A stretch of DNA of 64,000 nucleotides from Paraburkholderia aspalathi (GCF_900116445.1 NZ_FPBH01000008.1:62001-126000); one strand, 5' to 3'. Shown: positions 8,257 through 17,881, counted from the stretch's first letter. The notes: generated by a model from the letters alone, not told the origin. Numbers and translations: made by a program.

Positions 8257-9453
8257 ATGGCAAAAAGTCTGTCGAAAATCTGGCTGCGCGGTCTTAAGCG
8301 GCTGCTCGCGATTCAAACCGAGCACACTCACGCAACGACCAAGCGCGCCCCCACACGGCCGGCACGCGCCGCCACTCCCAAACCTTCGGCTAAGGCCCGT
8401 CCGGTCAAGCCAGCGGCCGCGTTGCGCGCATCCGCGAAACGCGAGGCGCCGCGCGCCGCTCCGCGTGAATCACGGGTTCGTCCGCGCGCCTCGGCATGGG
8501 CGAGCGGTTCATGGACGCGCTCGTTCCATTCGGCGCCTACCGCGCCTGGGCGGCTCGTCAACCACCTTCAGTATGGGCTGTACATCCCGACCGGCCATGC
8601 GCACGAGGCGATGCCGCTGGTCGTGATGCTGCACGGCTGTACCCAGTCAATTGACGAATTCGCCGAAGGCACGCGGATGAACGTGCTCGCCGACCGGTTC
8701 GGCTTTGCCGTGGTTTATCCGGAACAGTCGAAGCATGTGCATTCGCATCGCTGCTGGCATTGGTATGACGCCAGCGACAGCGCCGGCGGTGCCGAGGCGC
8801 GTGCGGTTGTCTCGCTGGTCGATTCACTGGTTGCCCAGCACGGCTTCGACAGCGAGCGCGTCTATGTCGCCGGAATCTCTGCCGGGGCCGGCCTGACGGC
8901 GCTTCTGGCCGCTAACTACCCAGACCATTTTGCGGCTGTCGCGCTGCATTCGGGCCCTGCTTTCGGCGAGGCCCGCTCCGGCATTACGGCGATGGACGTG
9001 ATGCGGCGCGGCGCGCGTCGCGAGCCTGCCGAGTTGGTTGACGAACTCGTTAACGTGGCTGAATACCCCGGGATGCCGGCCATCATCCTCCACGGCGACA
9101 CCGACCATGTGGTCGCGCCCGTCAACGCGGACCAGTTGGCGTTGCAGTTTCTTCGTCTGAACCGGATCGTCGACGAGAAAGGCGCGCGCAAATCCGGCGA
9201 AGTGAAGGAAGAGCGCAAAGGTGGCGTCGTGATGCGCGACTACCTGCGCGGCGGCCGGCGCGTGGTGCGGTTGTGCCGTGTCCAGGGGCTCGCGCACGCC
9301 TGGAGTGGTGGCGATGACGCCGTACCTTTCCATTCCGCCAAAGGTCCGGACGCAAGCGCCATGGTGTGGGATTTTTTCAGGCACCAACGTCGTACGGGCA
9401 CTGGCCGCATCGCTGAAAGCACCGCCACAGAAGCTTCGGCGGGCGCGCGGTGA
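8257..9453 (+). CDS. PHB depolymerase-family esterase
   Basis: A 398-residue alpha/beta hydrolase. The start at 8257 is chosen because the protein then begins with a basic amphipathic stretch; residues 30-80 are an Ala/Arg/Pro-rich linker. The hydrolase domain covers about 100-380: oxyanion motif LHGCTQ (125-130), lipase box GISAG with Ser208, Asp281 or Asp283 in HGDTDH, and His347 in LAHAWSGG. The family (Esterase_PHB) hydrolyses polyhydroxybutyrate or short esters. The N-terminus is not a clear Sec signal, so an intracellular enzyme acting on PHB granules is plausible. The PhaR-like operator upstream supports a link to PHB. Confidence 0.85.
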   Translation: MAKSLSKIWLRGLKRLLAIQTEHTHATTKRAPTRPARAATPKPSAKARPVKPAAALRASAKREAPRAAPRESRVRPRASAWASGSWTRSFHSAPTAPGRLVNHLQYGLYIPTGHAHEAMPLVVMLHGCTQSIDEFAEGTRMNVLADRFGFAVVYPEQSKHVHSHRCWHWYDASDSAGGAEARAVVSLVDSLVAQHGFDSERVYVAGISAGAGLTALLAANYPDHFAAVALHSGPAFGEARSGITAMDVMRRGARREPAELVDELVNVAEYPGMPAIILHGDTDHVVAPVNADQLALQFLRLNRIVDEKGARKSGEVKEERKGGVVMRDYLRGGRRVVRLCRVQGLAHAWSGGDDAVPFHSAKGPDASAMVWDFFRHQRRTGTGRIAESTATEASAGAR

Positions 9454-9480
9454 CATTGGAGCAACACTTCGAAATGAGTA

Positions 9481-9540
9481 TTGGCGTGTTCCTAGGGTTT
9501 TCCCTATAATACGGGTTATCCCTTAGGCGTTAACGCCTAA
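9481..9540 (+). promoter_or_regulatory. Promoter with two palindromes before the DUF3563 gene
   Basis: TTGGCG (9481-9486) and TATAAT (9505-9510) are separated by 18 bases and look like a sigma-70 promoter. TAGGGTTTTCCCTA (9493-9506), an inverted repeat with a TTTT centre, fills the spacer and overlaps the -10. Downstream, TTAGGCGTTAACGCCTAA (9523-9540) is a perfect 18-base palindrome in the expected leader. Two palindromes placed over and just after a core promoter suggest a repressor or dual control. Confidence 0.55.
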
Positions 9541-9560
9541 ACTCATTGTCGAGGTTGACC

Positions 9561-9737
9561 ATGTACTTGCTTAGCCGCCTGTTTCTGTTCCTGACCAAAT
9601 CGCCCGATCAACTCGCGAAAGAACGCGCTGACGCCTTCCTCGCAGAGGCAACCGATCTTTACGATCTGGAATTCCGTATGCGCAAGCTGGACCGTGAGGC
9701 GGCTACCCGTCATCCGGCGTGGATGGCCCAGCACTAA
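9561..9737 (+). CDS. DUF3563 family small protein
   Basis: A 58-residue protein starting MYLLSRLFLFL, with a hydrophobic N-terminus and a charged helical part rich in Arg, Glu and Asp (for example FRMRKLDREAA). It matches the DUF3563 family, which is common as a small stand-alone gene in Burkholderiaceae and has no known function. The ATG at 9561 follows GAGGTT at 9550-9555 with suitable spacing; an in-frame ATG at 9546 has no ribosome site. A promoter with two palindromes lies just upstream. Confidence 0.8.
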   Translation: MYLLSRLFLFLTKSPDQLAKERADAFLAEATDLYDLEFRMRKLDREAATRHPAWMAQH

Positions 9738-10056
9738 GCTGCGCGAGTTTGAAGCATCGGCGCGTATTGAAGAACGCCGATGTTTGGGGTGAGGCGCCCA
9801 AGCTGTTATGAGCTATTGGAAGGGCTCAGCACGCTTAAACAGCCGGATTCAATTGCCACAGCGCGTTTGATTCAACACCGCGGTAAATGCCACGTAGGCT
9901 ACCTGGGGCTCGAGCAGTTCGGCCAGCCCAGCGGTCCCGTTGCCTGTATGCAAGCGTCAGTGCGACGAGCGACACCAGAACACCAGCAGCGACCGCAAAC
10001 GGCGCGTCTCTAAGTCTTCGCCGGACGTTCCTGATCAAATCAATGTGAGCGGGCGC
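9738..10056. other. Intergenic stretch between DUF3563 and phrB, no supported gene
   Basis: 319 bp without a convincing gene. A complement-strand frame at 9835-10038 encodes one hydrophobic segment but begins with TTG and has no ribosome site; it is not called. Confidence 0.5.
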
Positions 10057-11556
10057 TTACTTGCCGAAACGGGCAAGCGTACGCTGCCGCGCGTCGGCAT
10101 GGTCGACGATCGGGGCGGGATAATCCTTGCCCAACACCACACCAAATTCCGAGAGCCGATCCGCACCTGCCAACCATGGCGCGTGAATCCATTTGGCCGG
10201 CAGTTTTGCGAGCTGCGGCAGGTAGCGTTTGATAAAGCGCCCTTCGGCGTCGAACTTTTCTGATTGCGTGATCGGATTGAAAATCCGGAAATACGGCTGC
10301 GCGTCGCATCCCGTCGATGCCGCCCATTGCCAGCCGCCGTTATTCGCCGAGAAATCGAAATCGTTCAGTTGCTCGGCAAAGTAGCGCTCGCCGCGTCGCC
10401 AGTCGACGCCCAGATCCTTCACCAGAAAACTCGCTGTCACCATCCGCAGGCGGTTGTGCATGTAGCCCGTGCGGTTCAGTTGCAGCATCGCCGCATCCAC
10501 CAGCGGATAGCCCGTGCGGCCGTCGCACCATGCGGCGAAGGCCTCGTCCGCTTCCGGGCCTTGCTCCCAGCGCAGTTGGTCGTACTCTTCCTTGAACGAC
10601 GCGCCGTCCGCCAGCTTTGGATGATGCGAGAGGATCATGAAGTAAAAATCCCGCCAGATCAGCTCAGACAACCACGTGGCCGAGCCTTGCCCGTCCGGTT
10701 GCAGTGACATCTCGTGCGCGAGTCGCGCGAGCGTCCGGATCGAGACAGTGCCGAAGCGCAGATGCATCGACAGGTAGCTCGGGCCTTTGACGGCGGGAAA
10801 GTCGCGCCGGTCCTGATAGCTGTCGATGCGGGTCATGAAGTCGTCGAGCAGGCGTTGCGCGCCGCTCATGCCGGTGGGCAAGTTGAGCTCCGCAAGATTG
10901 CTCGGTGCGAAGCCGAGTTGATCGAGCGTCGGAAGTTGGCGGTCCAGCCTCGGCGGTAGTGCTGCCAGATGCTTCGCGTAGGCCTCAACCGGATACGGTT
11001 TCAGATCGAAGGCCGTCAGCTGCTTGAGCCATGCATTCTTATAGGGCGTGAACACCGTGAACGGTTTGTTCTGGCCTGTCAGCACCTCATCGCGCTCGAA
11101 AATCACCTGGTCTTTAAACGTCAGCCATTGGCGTCCGGCTTCGGCAAGCCGCTCGTGCACCGTCTCGTCACGCCCGATCGCGACCGGCTCGTAATCGTGA
11201 TTGGTGAATACTGCATCCACGCTGAGTTCGTCGGCGAGCCTGGGCACGAGATCGACCGGATCACCGTACAGCACGATGAGCCCGCCACCTTTGGCACGCA
11301 ACGCCTCGTCCAATTCGCCCAACGCAGCAAGAATGAACTCGACGCGGCGGTCCTGTGGCTGCGTATCGGGATGGCGAGTTTGCCAGGCGTCGCTCAGCGG
11401 TTGCAGGATCGTCGTGTCGAATACGAACGCGCACCAGACGCGCACGCAATGCTTGAGCGCGTAGTAGAGCGCGGCGTTGTCCGTGCTGCGCAGGTCGCGG
11501 CGAAACCAGACCAGACCGGTATCGAAGGTGTCGTTCAGGCGCCGCAGGCGTGTCAT
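10057..11556 (-). CDS. phrB: Deoxyribodipyrimidine photolyase
   Basis: A 499-residue photolyase of the class I CPD type. The N-terminal antenna-binding Rossmann domain opens with VWFRRDLRSTDNAALYYAL (about residues 16-34). The C-terminal FAD domain contains the conserved WLSELIWRDFY and NGGWQWAASTGCDAQP regions and a long helical core. It repairs UV-induced cyclobutane pyrimidine dimers in DNA using blue light, FADH and an antenna chromophore. Length and motifs are complete. It appears to be a single-gene unit. Confidence 0.95.
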   Translation of the reverse strand: MTRLRRLNDTFDTGLVWFRRDLRSTDNAALYYALKHCVRVWCAFVFDTTILQPLSDAWQTRHPDTQPQDRRVEFILAALGELDEALRAKGGGLIVLYGDPVDLVPRLADELSVDAVFTNHDYEPVAIGRDETVHERLAEAGRQWLTFKDQVIFERDEVLTGQNKPFTVFTPYKNAWLKQLTAFDLKPYPVEAYAKHLAALPPRLDRQLPTLDQLGFAPSNLAELNLPTGMSGAQRLLDDFMTRIDSYQDRRDFPAVKGPSYLSMHLRFGTVSIRTLARLAHEMSLQPDGQGSATWLSELIWRDFYFMILSHHPKLADGASFKEEYDQLRWEQGPEADEAFAAWCDGRTGYPLVDAAMLQLNRTGYMHNRLRMVTASFLVKDLGVDWRRGERYFAEQLNDFDFSANNGGWQWAASTGCDAQPYFRIFNPITQSEKFDAEGRFIKRYLPQLAKLPAKWIHAPWLAGADRLSEFGVVLGKDYPAPIVDHADARQRTLARFGK

Positions 11557-11754
11557 TGGTAACTTGGGTCGGGTAAGGGGCTGCGCAGTCTGGCATCGAC
11601 CGGCGCAATGATCGACTGCCAGGCGACGATATTACTGAACTGCGCGTTGACTAACAGAGCTATCGGCGAAATCGCGCGATGGCAGATGATCGGTCGGATC
11701 GATGCCGCACATTGCGTGCCGCGTCCGCGAATGCCTATTGCACCGCCAAACGGC

Positions 11755-11792
11755 ACAACGCCCGTACCTGATTTGCAGGGTACGAGCGTTGT
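11755..11792 (-). terminator. Long hairpin between phrB and ohr, possible ohr terminator
   Basis: 14-base arms (11755-11768 and 11779-11792) pair with a single C-A mismatch around a 10-base loop. The ohr gene, on the complement, ends at 11863, so the hairpin lies 71-108 bp past its stop. The T-run is poor on both strands, so termination is uncertain. The remaining bases of 11557-11862 show no gene. Confidence 0.35.
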
Positions 11793-11862
11793 TCATGACG
11801 GCCCGGTTGTGCCGCGCGCGTCAAGATTCGATTCATTGGCAATTCGTTCAAGCCGCCGGAGC

Positions 11863-12282
11863 TTACGCGACTTGCAGGCGCACCGCGACGTTGTTGCGCG
11901 TGGCGTTCGAGTACGGGCAGACCTGATGCGCTGCGTCGACCAGTTCCTTGGCTGCATCTGCAGGGAGGCCCGGCAGCGAGACGCGCAGATCGATGTCGAG
12001 CGCGAAGCCGCCATTGTCGTTCGGGCCGATCCCCACTTCTGCCGTGACTTGCGTGTCAGCCGGCAAAGCCTGCTTGCGCTGGCCGGCGATGAACTTCATC
12101 GCGCTCAGGAAACACGCCGAGTAGCCCGCTGCAAAGAGTTGTTCAGGGTTGGTGCCCGCTGCGCCCGTGCCGCCCAGTTCGCGCGGTGCTGCCAGCTTCA
12201 CGTCCAATGCATTGTCCGACGATACTGCACGGCCGTCACGGCCACCGGTGCTGGTTGCGCTTGCTTTGTAGAGGATGTTCAT
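11863..12282 (-). CDS. ohr: Organic hydroperoxide resistance protein Ohr (OsmC/Ohr family)
   Basis: A 139-residue Ohr. The two catalytic cysteines are Cys57 in GYSACFLSA and Cys122 in HQVCPYS, and the conserved Glu47 and an N-terminal Arg are present. Ohr is a thiol peroxidase that reduces organic and fatty-acid hydroperoxides in the cytoplasm. The length is normal for the family. It is followed upstream by ohrR on the same strand, with an OhrR-type operator in the spacer over the promoter, giving peroxide-inducible expression. Confidence 0.93.
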   Translation of the reverse strand: MNILYKASATSTGGRDGRAVSSDNALDVKLAAPRELGGTGAAGTNPEQLFAAGYSACFLSAMKFIAGQRKQALPADTQVTAEVGIGPNDNGGFALDIDLRVSLPGLPADAAKELVDAAHQVCPYSNATRNNVAVRLQVA

Positions 12283-12386
12283 TGTGCTGCTCCTAAATCC
12301 GGGTTGTCAGGGTGGTTTGCATGCTTGCCGCTGTCTGGCCGCCTTTCTGGCGGAGTGCTATCGAAGCGGCATGTGATAAAGATAGT

Positions 12387-12403
12387 ACACAAATCATTTG
12401 TGT
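12387..12403 (-). promoter_or_regulatory. OhrR operator over the ohr promoter
   Basis: ACACAAAT-C-ATTTGTGT is a perfect inverted repeat with one central base. Read on the complement, TTGCAC and TATCTT flank it with a 17-base spacer, so the repeat sits inside the core ohr promoter. MarR-family OhrR repressors bind AT-rich palindromes of this size. It lies about 105 bp upstream of the ohr start. Confidence 0.65.
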
Positions 12404-12454
12404 GCAAACTAATTTTTGTATCGCTCCGATAGCGTGCCTTTTGAAACAGGCCGA

Positions 12455-12907
12455 CTAGTGGTCCATGTAATCGTTGAGCGTGGAGCGCAGGCGCGTCAGA
12501 TCGTCACGCAGACGGAGCAGGAATTCCGGCGTCTGCTGGGTCGCGCAGAAGATTTCCGCCGGCACTTCGCGTGCCTGGCGCTTCAGCGCGGTGCCCGCTT
12601 TGGTGAGCCGGATATAGACGAGTCGCTCATCTTCGACGCCGCGTACCCGTTCCAGGTAGCCCTGCGCTTCGAGGCGCTTGAGCAGGGGCGTGACCGTCGC
12701 CGAGTCGAGATTCAGGCGTGCGGCCATGTCTTTCACCGTGACGTCGTCGGCCTCCCATAGCACGAGCATCGTCAGGTATTGCGGGTACGTCAGGCCGAGC
12801 TTGTCGAGCAGCGGTTTGTACGCCTTCGTCATCGCAAGCGAGGTCGAATAGAGGGCGAAGCAGAGTTGCTCGTCGAGCGTGAAGGGCAAAGCGGGGCGCT
12901 GGGTCAT
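12455..12907 (-). CDS. ohrR: MarR-family peroxide-sensing repressor OhrR
   Basis: A 150-residue MarR-family regulator. The ATG at 12907 gives [20 protein letters not shown], placing the redox-sensing Cys at residue 16 as in OhrR proteins; a longer upstream frame is unrelated sequence. The winged HTH covers about residues 55-115 ([16 protein letters not shown] recognition helix, then the [10 protein letters not shown] wing). Oxidation of Cys16 by organic hydroperoxide releases it from DNA and induces ohr. It lies upstream of ohr on the same strand, separated by 172 bp that contain the operator. Confidence 0.9.
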   Translation of the reverse strand: MTQRPALPFTLDEQLCFALYSTSLAMTKAYKPLLDKLGLTYPQYLTMLVLWEADDVTVKDMAARLNLDSATVTPLLKRLEAQGYLERVRGVEDERLVYIRLTKAGTALKRQAREVPAEIFCATQQTPEFLLRLRDDLTRLRSTLNDYMDH

Positions 12908-13112
12908 GTTGCATCTCGCGTAAAAAAGAGCGTGCAAATCGATTGCGCGCAAACCATTGTGCCGTAAGTCGAGGCGAGATGCCGAGCGCGGATGGTAATT
13001 TGGCGAGGCGATGGGGGCGGACGGCGCCAGCGCGAAAGCGCGCAGTGCGCCGGATTGAAACCCCACGGGCGCCGAAAAAGCGCCCGCGCGTGAGCAACGG
13101 TCTAGCCGGCGC

Positions 13113-13919
13113 TCAAGCCGCCGGCGTGGTCGGCAGGTCCGGTGCTTCCGGCGTTTGCACGCCGAAGCAGCCGCGATAGGTCGCGTAGAACGAGCAATAC
13201 AGCATGGTCGTGACGATCATCGTGGCGGGCATCAGGATCGCGAATGCGAAGTCACCCGCGCCCAGCGCCTGCATCAGCGCGGACAAGCCGAACGAGACCG
13301 TGGTCGCCACCGCGAACCACAGTGCGCCGAACACGATGAACGCGCCGCGATTGCGCCAGCAACTCACGATACTGAAGAACATCGCCTTGACGGGCGGCAC
13401 GTCGTGCCACGCGATAAGAACCGGCGAGAACCAGAAAATCATCGCGACGGGAATGTAGAACGCAAACGCGGCGATCACCGCCAGCGGGATATTGCTGTTG
13501 GCGATCGCGTCCTGATCCATCGTAGCCATGCCGAGCATGACCTTGAGCAGCATGCCGCCGTCGGCGAGTGCCGAGCCGGCCAGCACCAGCGCCATCGCGA
13601 CGACGTACAGAACGCCCAGCGCCAGCAGACGTTTGGCGACCGCGGGGCCGTAGGAGTGAAAGCCGTCCACCAGAATGGTCGGGAACACCGGTTTGCCCGC
13701 GATGGTGTTGCGGCACGCCGCCATGAAGCCGACGGCGACACCCGGAATGAACACCAGCGGCAGCACGCCGCCGACAACCGGAATCTGCGCCGCCAGCGTC
13801 ATGACCAGTAGATAGGTGAAGAACAGCGTCAGAAACGCGAGCGGGTTCTTGCGGAACAGCCAGATACCCTGCCGGAACCAGACATAGCCGGTTTTCGCGG
13901 GGACTTCGATCAGTTGCAT
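13113..13919 (-). CDS. BPSS1780 family membrane protein
   Basis: A 268-residue inner-membrane protein with about six hydrophobic segments and a short Pro/Thr-rich C-terminus. The opening [28 protein letters not shown] is characteristic of the BPSS1780 family, named from a Burkholderia pseudomallei gene; function is unknown. It overlaps the 3' end of thrB by 10 bp, so the two are co-transcribed and probably translationally coupled. Confidence 0.85.
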   Translation of the reverse strand: MQLIEVPAKTGYVWFRQGIWLFRKNPLAFLTLFFTYLLVMTLAAQIPVVGGVLPLVFIPGVAVGFMAACRNTIAGKPVFPTILVDGFHSYGPAVAKRLLALGVLYVVAMALVLAGSALADGGMLLKVMLGMATMDQDAIANSNIPLAVIAAFAFYIPVAMIFWFSPVLIAWHDVPPVKAMFFSIVSCWRNRGAFIVFGALWFAVATTVSFGLSALMQALGAGDFAFAILMPATMIVTTMLYCSFYATYRGCFGVQTPEAPDLPTTPAA

Positions 13920-14905
13920 GAGGTATGAATGCCTGGAAGAGCAACGCCGGACAGGCGTTCGCGCAGAATGCGCTCGAAATGACCGGGGTCGTGCGGTTTG
14001 AGTAGCTCGGCCGCGCGTGGCAAATGAAAATCATACAGGCGCGAGACCCAGAAGCGGTAAGCGCCGGCACGCAGCATATCGCCCCAATGGCGGTTTTCTT
14101 CGACAGTGAACGGACGCACGGTCTGGTAGGCGCGCAGCATGGCTTCGGTGCGTGCCTCGTCGAGCTTGCCGGTGGCGAGGTCGACGCACCAGTCGTTGAC
14201 CGTTACCGCGACGTCGAACAGCCACTTGTCGCAGCCGGCGAAATAGAAGTCGAAGAAGCCGCCCAGGCGCACCCCGTGGCCGGATTCCGGCGCTGCATGC
14301 GCGAACAGCGCGTTATCGCGGAACAGGTCGGCGTGGCACGGACCTTCGGGCAGCCTGGCGTAATCCGCCGACGCGAAGAACGCCTCTTGATGCGCCAATT
14401 CAGACGACAGCAGGTCGCGTTGCGTCCCCTCGAGAAACGGCAGGATGGTCGGCACCGTTTCCTGCCACCACGGCAGGCTGCGCAGATTCGGCTGATAGCG
14501 CGCGTAGTCGCGCCCCGCCAGATGCATGCGCGCGAGCATTTGCCCGACCTCGACGCAGTGCTCGATTTGCGGCGCCAACTCCGGCGCGCCTTCGAGTTTG
14601 GTCACAATGGCGGCGGGCTTGCCGTGCAGTGTGCCGAACAGCGCGCCGTCTTCGCGCGGCATGGGATCCGGCACCGGCACACGGTGCGCGGCCAGATGCT
14701 GCATCAGATCGAGATAGAACGGCAGTTGCTCGGCCGTCAGCTTTTCGAAAATCGTGAGGACGTATTCACCGCGCGTCGTCGTCAGAAAGAAGTTGCTGTT
14801 CTCAATACCGGACGGAATGCCGCGAAACTCGACGACTTCGCCGAGATCGTAATGACGCATCCATTCTGCTAGTTGGGGTTCGGTGACAGCGGTGAAGACA
14901 GCCAT
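13910..14905 (-). CDS. thrB: Homoserine kinase, choline-kinase-like (ThrB type II)
   Basis: A 331-residue enzyme of the aminoglycoside/choline-kinase fold used as homoserine kinase in betaproteobacteria and pseudomonads. The catalytic loop is HADLFRDN (residues 191-198) and the metal-binding DFYF motif follows at about 217-220 ([10 protein letters not shown]). It phosphorylates L-homoserine with ATP on the way to threonine. It is unrelated to the GHMP-type ThrB of enteric bacteria. It overlaps the downstream membrane-protein gene by 10 bp. Confidence 0.92.
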   Translation of the reverse strand: MAVFTAVTEPQLAEWMRHYDLGEVVEFRGIPSGIENSNFFLTTTRGEYVLTIFEKLTAEQLPFYLDLMQHLAAHRVPVPDPMPREDGALFGTLHGKPAAIVTKLEGAPELAPQIEHCVEVGQMLARMHLAGRDYARYQPNLRSLPWWQETVPTILPFLEGTQRDLLSSELAHQEAFFASADYARLPEGPCHADLFRDNALFAHAAPESGHGVRLGGFFDFYFAGCDKWLFDVAVTVNDWCVDLATGKLDEARTEAMLRAYQTVRPFTVEENRHWGDMLRAGAYRFWVSRLYDFHLPRAAELLKPHDPGHFERILRERLSGVALPGIHTSCN

Positions 14906-15201
14906 GCGGGAAACGTCGGATCAGGTTAGTCGGGCTGGCGCGAGGCGACCAGTGCGAGGTGTGGCAAATGCGTTGCAGAAAGCACGGTCAGGGTCACGCG
15001 GTCAAGTTCAATCAGGCAGCGAACCTTGCCTGCCAATCCTGGCCACCCGTCAGGGTCGCTAAGCGCTGTGACAATTCAACGCGGTATCGCCATGCTGCAG
15101 GCGGTGCTGAAAATCGGCAAGCAGGCTAAAAGCCCGGGGCGACGCCCGCGGACCACGCAGATCCGGGAGCGGCTGACGTCACGCCGCCGCCCCGGCATGC
15201 A

Positions 15202-15597
15202 TCAATAAGTCAGATTCACCGAGGGCAAACGCGCGTTCGGGCGGCCGTTGTCGCGCACGGTGGGCGACGTGTCGAGCGGCGCGCTCATCTGATAGCGCGT
15301 GCCGAGATTCGAATGCACGTTGATTTCAACGGGCTTGCCTTTGTCGCGGTATTCGGTGATTTCGGTGCCGTTAGCGCTGCGTTCGTAGAAGCTCGGCGTG
15401 CGCGGGACGTTGATTTCGACCTTCGAGCTGACCTCGGCGGCCGGACGATTGATCTTCTCCAGATCAGGCAGACCAGCCCGTTCATTGGCGGACTGGGGCG
15501 CGCCGGGGGCCGGAGTGTCGTCGACAGGCTGGGCAGCCATCGCCGCGTTGCTAAAGGCGAGGGCCAGTGCAACGGCGACGGGAAGGAACGGCTTCAT
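15202..15597 (-). CDS. Small exported protein, DUF2782-like
   Basis: A 131-residue protein starting at ATG 15597 with a Sec-type signal peptide (KPFLPVAVALALAFSNAAMA, cleavage after AMA). The mature part is Pro-rich, then contains KVEINVPRTPSFYE and a second beta-rich stretch around ITEYRDKGKPVEINV. Length and context next to thrB suggest the DUF2782 group of periplasmic proteins; the function is not known. The longer frame starting at 15852 is rejected because it would bury the signal peptide. Confidence 0.7.
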   Translation of the reverse strand: MKPFLPVAVALALAFSNAAMAAQPVDDTPAPGAPQSANERAGLPDLEKINRPAAEVSSKVEINVPRTPSFYERSANGTEITEYRDKGKPVEINVHSNLGTRYQMSAPLDTSPTVRDNGRPNARLPSVNLTY

Positions 15598-15791
15598 GGT
15601 GATTCTCCAATATGGTGCCCCGATTCTAGCAAATCCAGCCTTGCCTACGGGCGCGATCGCCTTATTTTGCGCCGCTTTCGTGCGACGTGCGCGCAATCTT
15701 GCGACCGCTGTTGCGGCAGTTGTGGTAGGCGCGGCGAGGTCATTTGGCGATCGCGGGTTCCGTGGTAATGTCATCTCATCAATAGGGGCGA

Positions 15792-17324
15792 ATGAAGATG
15801 AACAACGATACCAATCAACGCGCGGTGCAGACTCCCGCCAACAGCTTCCCAACCGAATCCTTTGACGACGCAGCCGAGGCTGTCACGCGTCTGTCGGCGA
15901 TCTATGAAGCGAACACCTCGTTCCTGCGCGACGCCTTCGCGCGCTATCGCCGCAACGAACTGTTCGAGCGCCGGGTGCGCGCCTGCTACCCGTTCGTCCG
16001 AGTGCGCACCGAAGTCAACACGCATATCGACTCACGCCGCTCATACGGTTTCGTCGCGGGCCCCGGTGTGTTCGAGACCACGGTCACGCGGCCAGATCTG
16101 TTCGGCAACTACTATCGCGAGCAATTGCGCCTGCTGGCGAAGAACCATCACGTGAAGATCGAAGTCGGTGTGTCCGATCAGCCGATTCCGATTCACTTTG
16201 CTTTCGCCGAAGGCATCCATCTCGAGGGCGATCTGGATCGCGAGCGCCTGTTCCTGATGCGCGACGTGTTCGATACACCTGACCTCGCGCTGCTCGACGA
16301 CCGGATCGTCAACGGCACGTATGAGCCGCTGCCGGGCGAGCCGCATCCGCTCGCGCTGTTCACGGCGGCGCGGGTGGATTTCTCGCTGCATCGGCTGAAG
16401 CACTACACGGCGACCTCGCCTACGCATTGCCAGAACTACGTGCTGTACACGAACTACCAGTTCTATATCGACGAGTTCGTCAAACTCGGCCGCACGATGA
16501 TGGCCCATACCGACGACGAAGAACTGCGCGCCTATCGCAGCGAATACACGTCGTTCGTCGAACCGGGCGACGTGATCACGTACAACGAGAATCTCGGCGA
16601 GCAGGCGCAGGAAGGCACGGCGCCGCCGCGTTTGCCGCAGATGCCCGCGTATCACTTGAAGCGTGCCGACGGCAGTGGCATCACGATGGTCAACATCGGT
16701 GTCGGGCCGTCGAACGCGAAGACGATCACGGATCATATCGCCGTGCTGCGGCCGCATGCGTGGATCATGCTCGGCCACTGCGCGGGTCTGCGCAATACGC
16801 AGCGTTTGGGCGACTACGTGCTGGCGCACGGCTATGTGCGCGAAGATCACGTGCTCGACGACGATTTGCCGCTGTGGGTGCCGATTCCAGCGCTCGCCGA
16901 AGTGCAGGTGGCGTTGGAACGCGCGGTCGCGCAAGTTACGCAACTGGACGGCGTCGAGTTAAAGCGCGTGATGCGCACGGGCACCGTGGCGAGTGTGGAT
17001 AACCGCAACTGGGAGTTGCGCGATCACCGTGAGCCGGTGCAGCGGCTGTCGCAAAGCCGCGCGGTCGCGCTCGATATGGAGAGCGCGACGATCGCCGCCA
17101 ACGGGTTCCGTTTCCGCGTGCCTTACGGCACCTTGCTATGTGTGTCGGACAAGCCATTGCATGGCGAATTGAAACTGCCCGGCATGGCGGATCAGTTCTA
17201 TCGCGCGCAGGTCGATCAGCATCTGCAGATCGGTGTGAAGGCGATGGAGTTATTGCGGATGAATGGCCTGCATCGTTTGCATAGCCGTAAGTTGCGCAGC
17301 TTCGCGGAAGTGGCGTTTCAGTAA
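15792..17324 (+). CDS. amn: AMP nucleosidase
   Basis: A 510-residue protein. The N-terminal regulatory domain covers about residues 1-170, followed by the phosphorylase-like (PNP/UDP) fold. The DMESATIAANGFRFRVPYGT region (about 435-455) holds the conserved Glu of the nucleosidase active site, and the C-terminal SDKPLHGE motif is present. It hydrolyses AMP to adenine and ribose-5-phosphate. The ATG at 15792 follows AGGGG; a second ATG two codons later is also possible. It is monocistronic, on the opposite strand to thrB. Confidence 0.93.
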   Translation: MKMNNDTNQRAVQTPANSFPTESFDDAAEAVTRLSAIYEANTSFLRDAFARYRRNELFERRVRACYPFVRVRTEVNTHIDSRRSYGFVAGPGVFETTVTRPDLFGNYYREQLRLLAKNHHVKIEVGVSDQPIPIHFAFAEGIHLEGDLDRERLFLMRDVFDTPDLALLDDRIVNGTYEPLPGEPHPLALFTAARVDFSLHRLKHYTATSPTHCQNYVLYTNYQFYIDEFVKLGRTMMAHTDDEELRAYRSEYTSFVEPGDVITYNENLGEQAQEGTAPPRLPQMPAYHLKRADGSGITMVNIGVGPSNAKTITDHIAVLRPHAWIMLGHCAGLRNTQRLGDYVLAHGYVREDHVLDDDLPLWVPIPALAEVQVALERAVAQVTQLDGVELKRVMRTGTVASVDNRNWELRDHREPVQRLSQSRAVALDMESATIAANGFRFRVPYGTLLCVSDKPLHGELKLPGMADQFYRAQVDQHLQIGVKAMELLRMNGLHRLHSRKLRSFAEVAFQ

Positions 17325-17497
17325 GGGGTATGCGTCGGCTTCGCGGAATACGACCGCGAACAGATCGGCCGTATGGAGGAGTGCGTCTGGGCAATTCCAT
17401 GAACTTCACAAGCCGATCAGGCTGTGGCGCGCACTGATCCGTTGGCACGGACCTTGGGCGGCGTAGTTTCAGTTCTGCGCTCGTGTTTGTATCGCGC

Positions 17498-17881
17498 TTA
17501 AGCAGCTTCAATGAGGTTACGGCACAACATTGTGAAGTTCTGCGCTGTAGACGCGGCTCTCACATGGCAGTGGTTTTCGCCAAAGATCATGTTGAGTACC
17601 CAGTCCATGCTGCTTTCGGCGCCCAGAAGGAAATCCCGTTGGAGGTTCGAGCAACTCCGGAATCGTTGTGGTCCTGTTGCTTTTGTTTGCCATGCACACC
17701 TGTCCCAGTACCGCGCTCACGTCATTGCCGTAGGCCGGCATCACGGAGCGCACGCTAATCACTGCGATGGGCGTCGCGCGCCGTCTTGCCATCGAGGGTT
17801 ACCACCTGACGCCGGCGCGCGGCTACGTGGATCACGCAAATCGCCAAACGCGTCTTCGATATTGAACACACCTTCTTGCAT
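17498..17881 (-). pseudogene. Decayed ISAs1-family transposase
   Basis: Reading the complement shows short pieces of an ISAs1-type transposase in the right order: an N-terminal FGDLRDPR near 17835-17860, VVTLDGKT near 17795, then GQVCMANKSN (about 17690) and, after a missing stretch, VLNMIFGENHCHVRAAS with STAQNFTMLCRN, ending LIEAA at TAA (17498-17500). Intact members are about 370-440 residues; only about 128 codons remain, with frame breaks and internal deletions. No inverted repeats or target duplication are visible. It borders a lower-GC region, so it may have helped bring that region in. The 17325-17497 stretch upstream shows no gene I can support. Confidence 0.7.

Noticed and set aside
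9835..10038. Complement-strand 67-codon frame with a hydrophobic segment
   Set aside because: It begins with TTG, has no ribosome site, and has no family match I recognise. The hydrophobic run alone is not enough.
15026..15208. 60-codon frame before the small exported protein gene
   Set aside because: Composition is Arg/Pro-rich and random-looking, and it overlaps the neighbour; not a gene.
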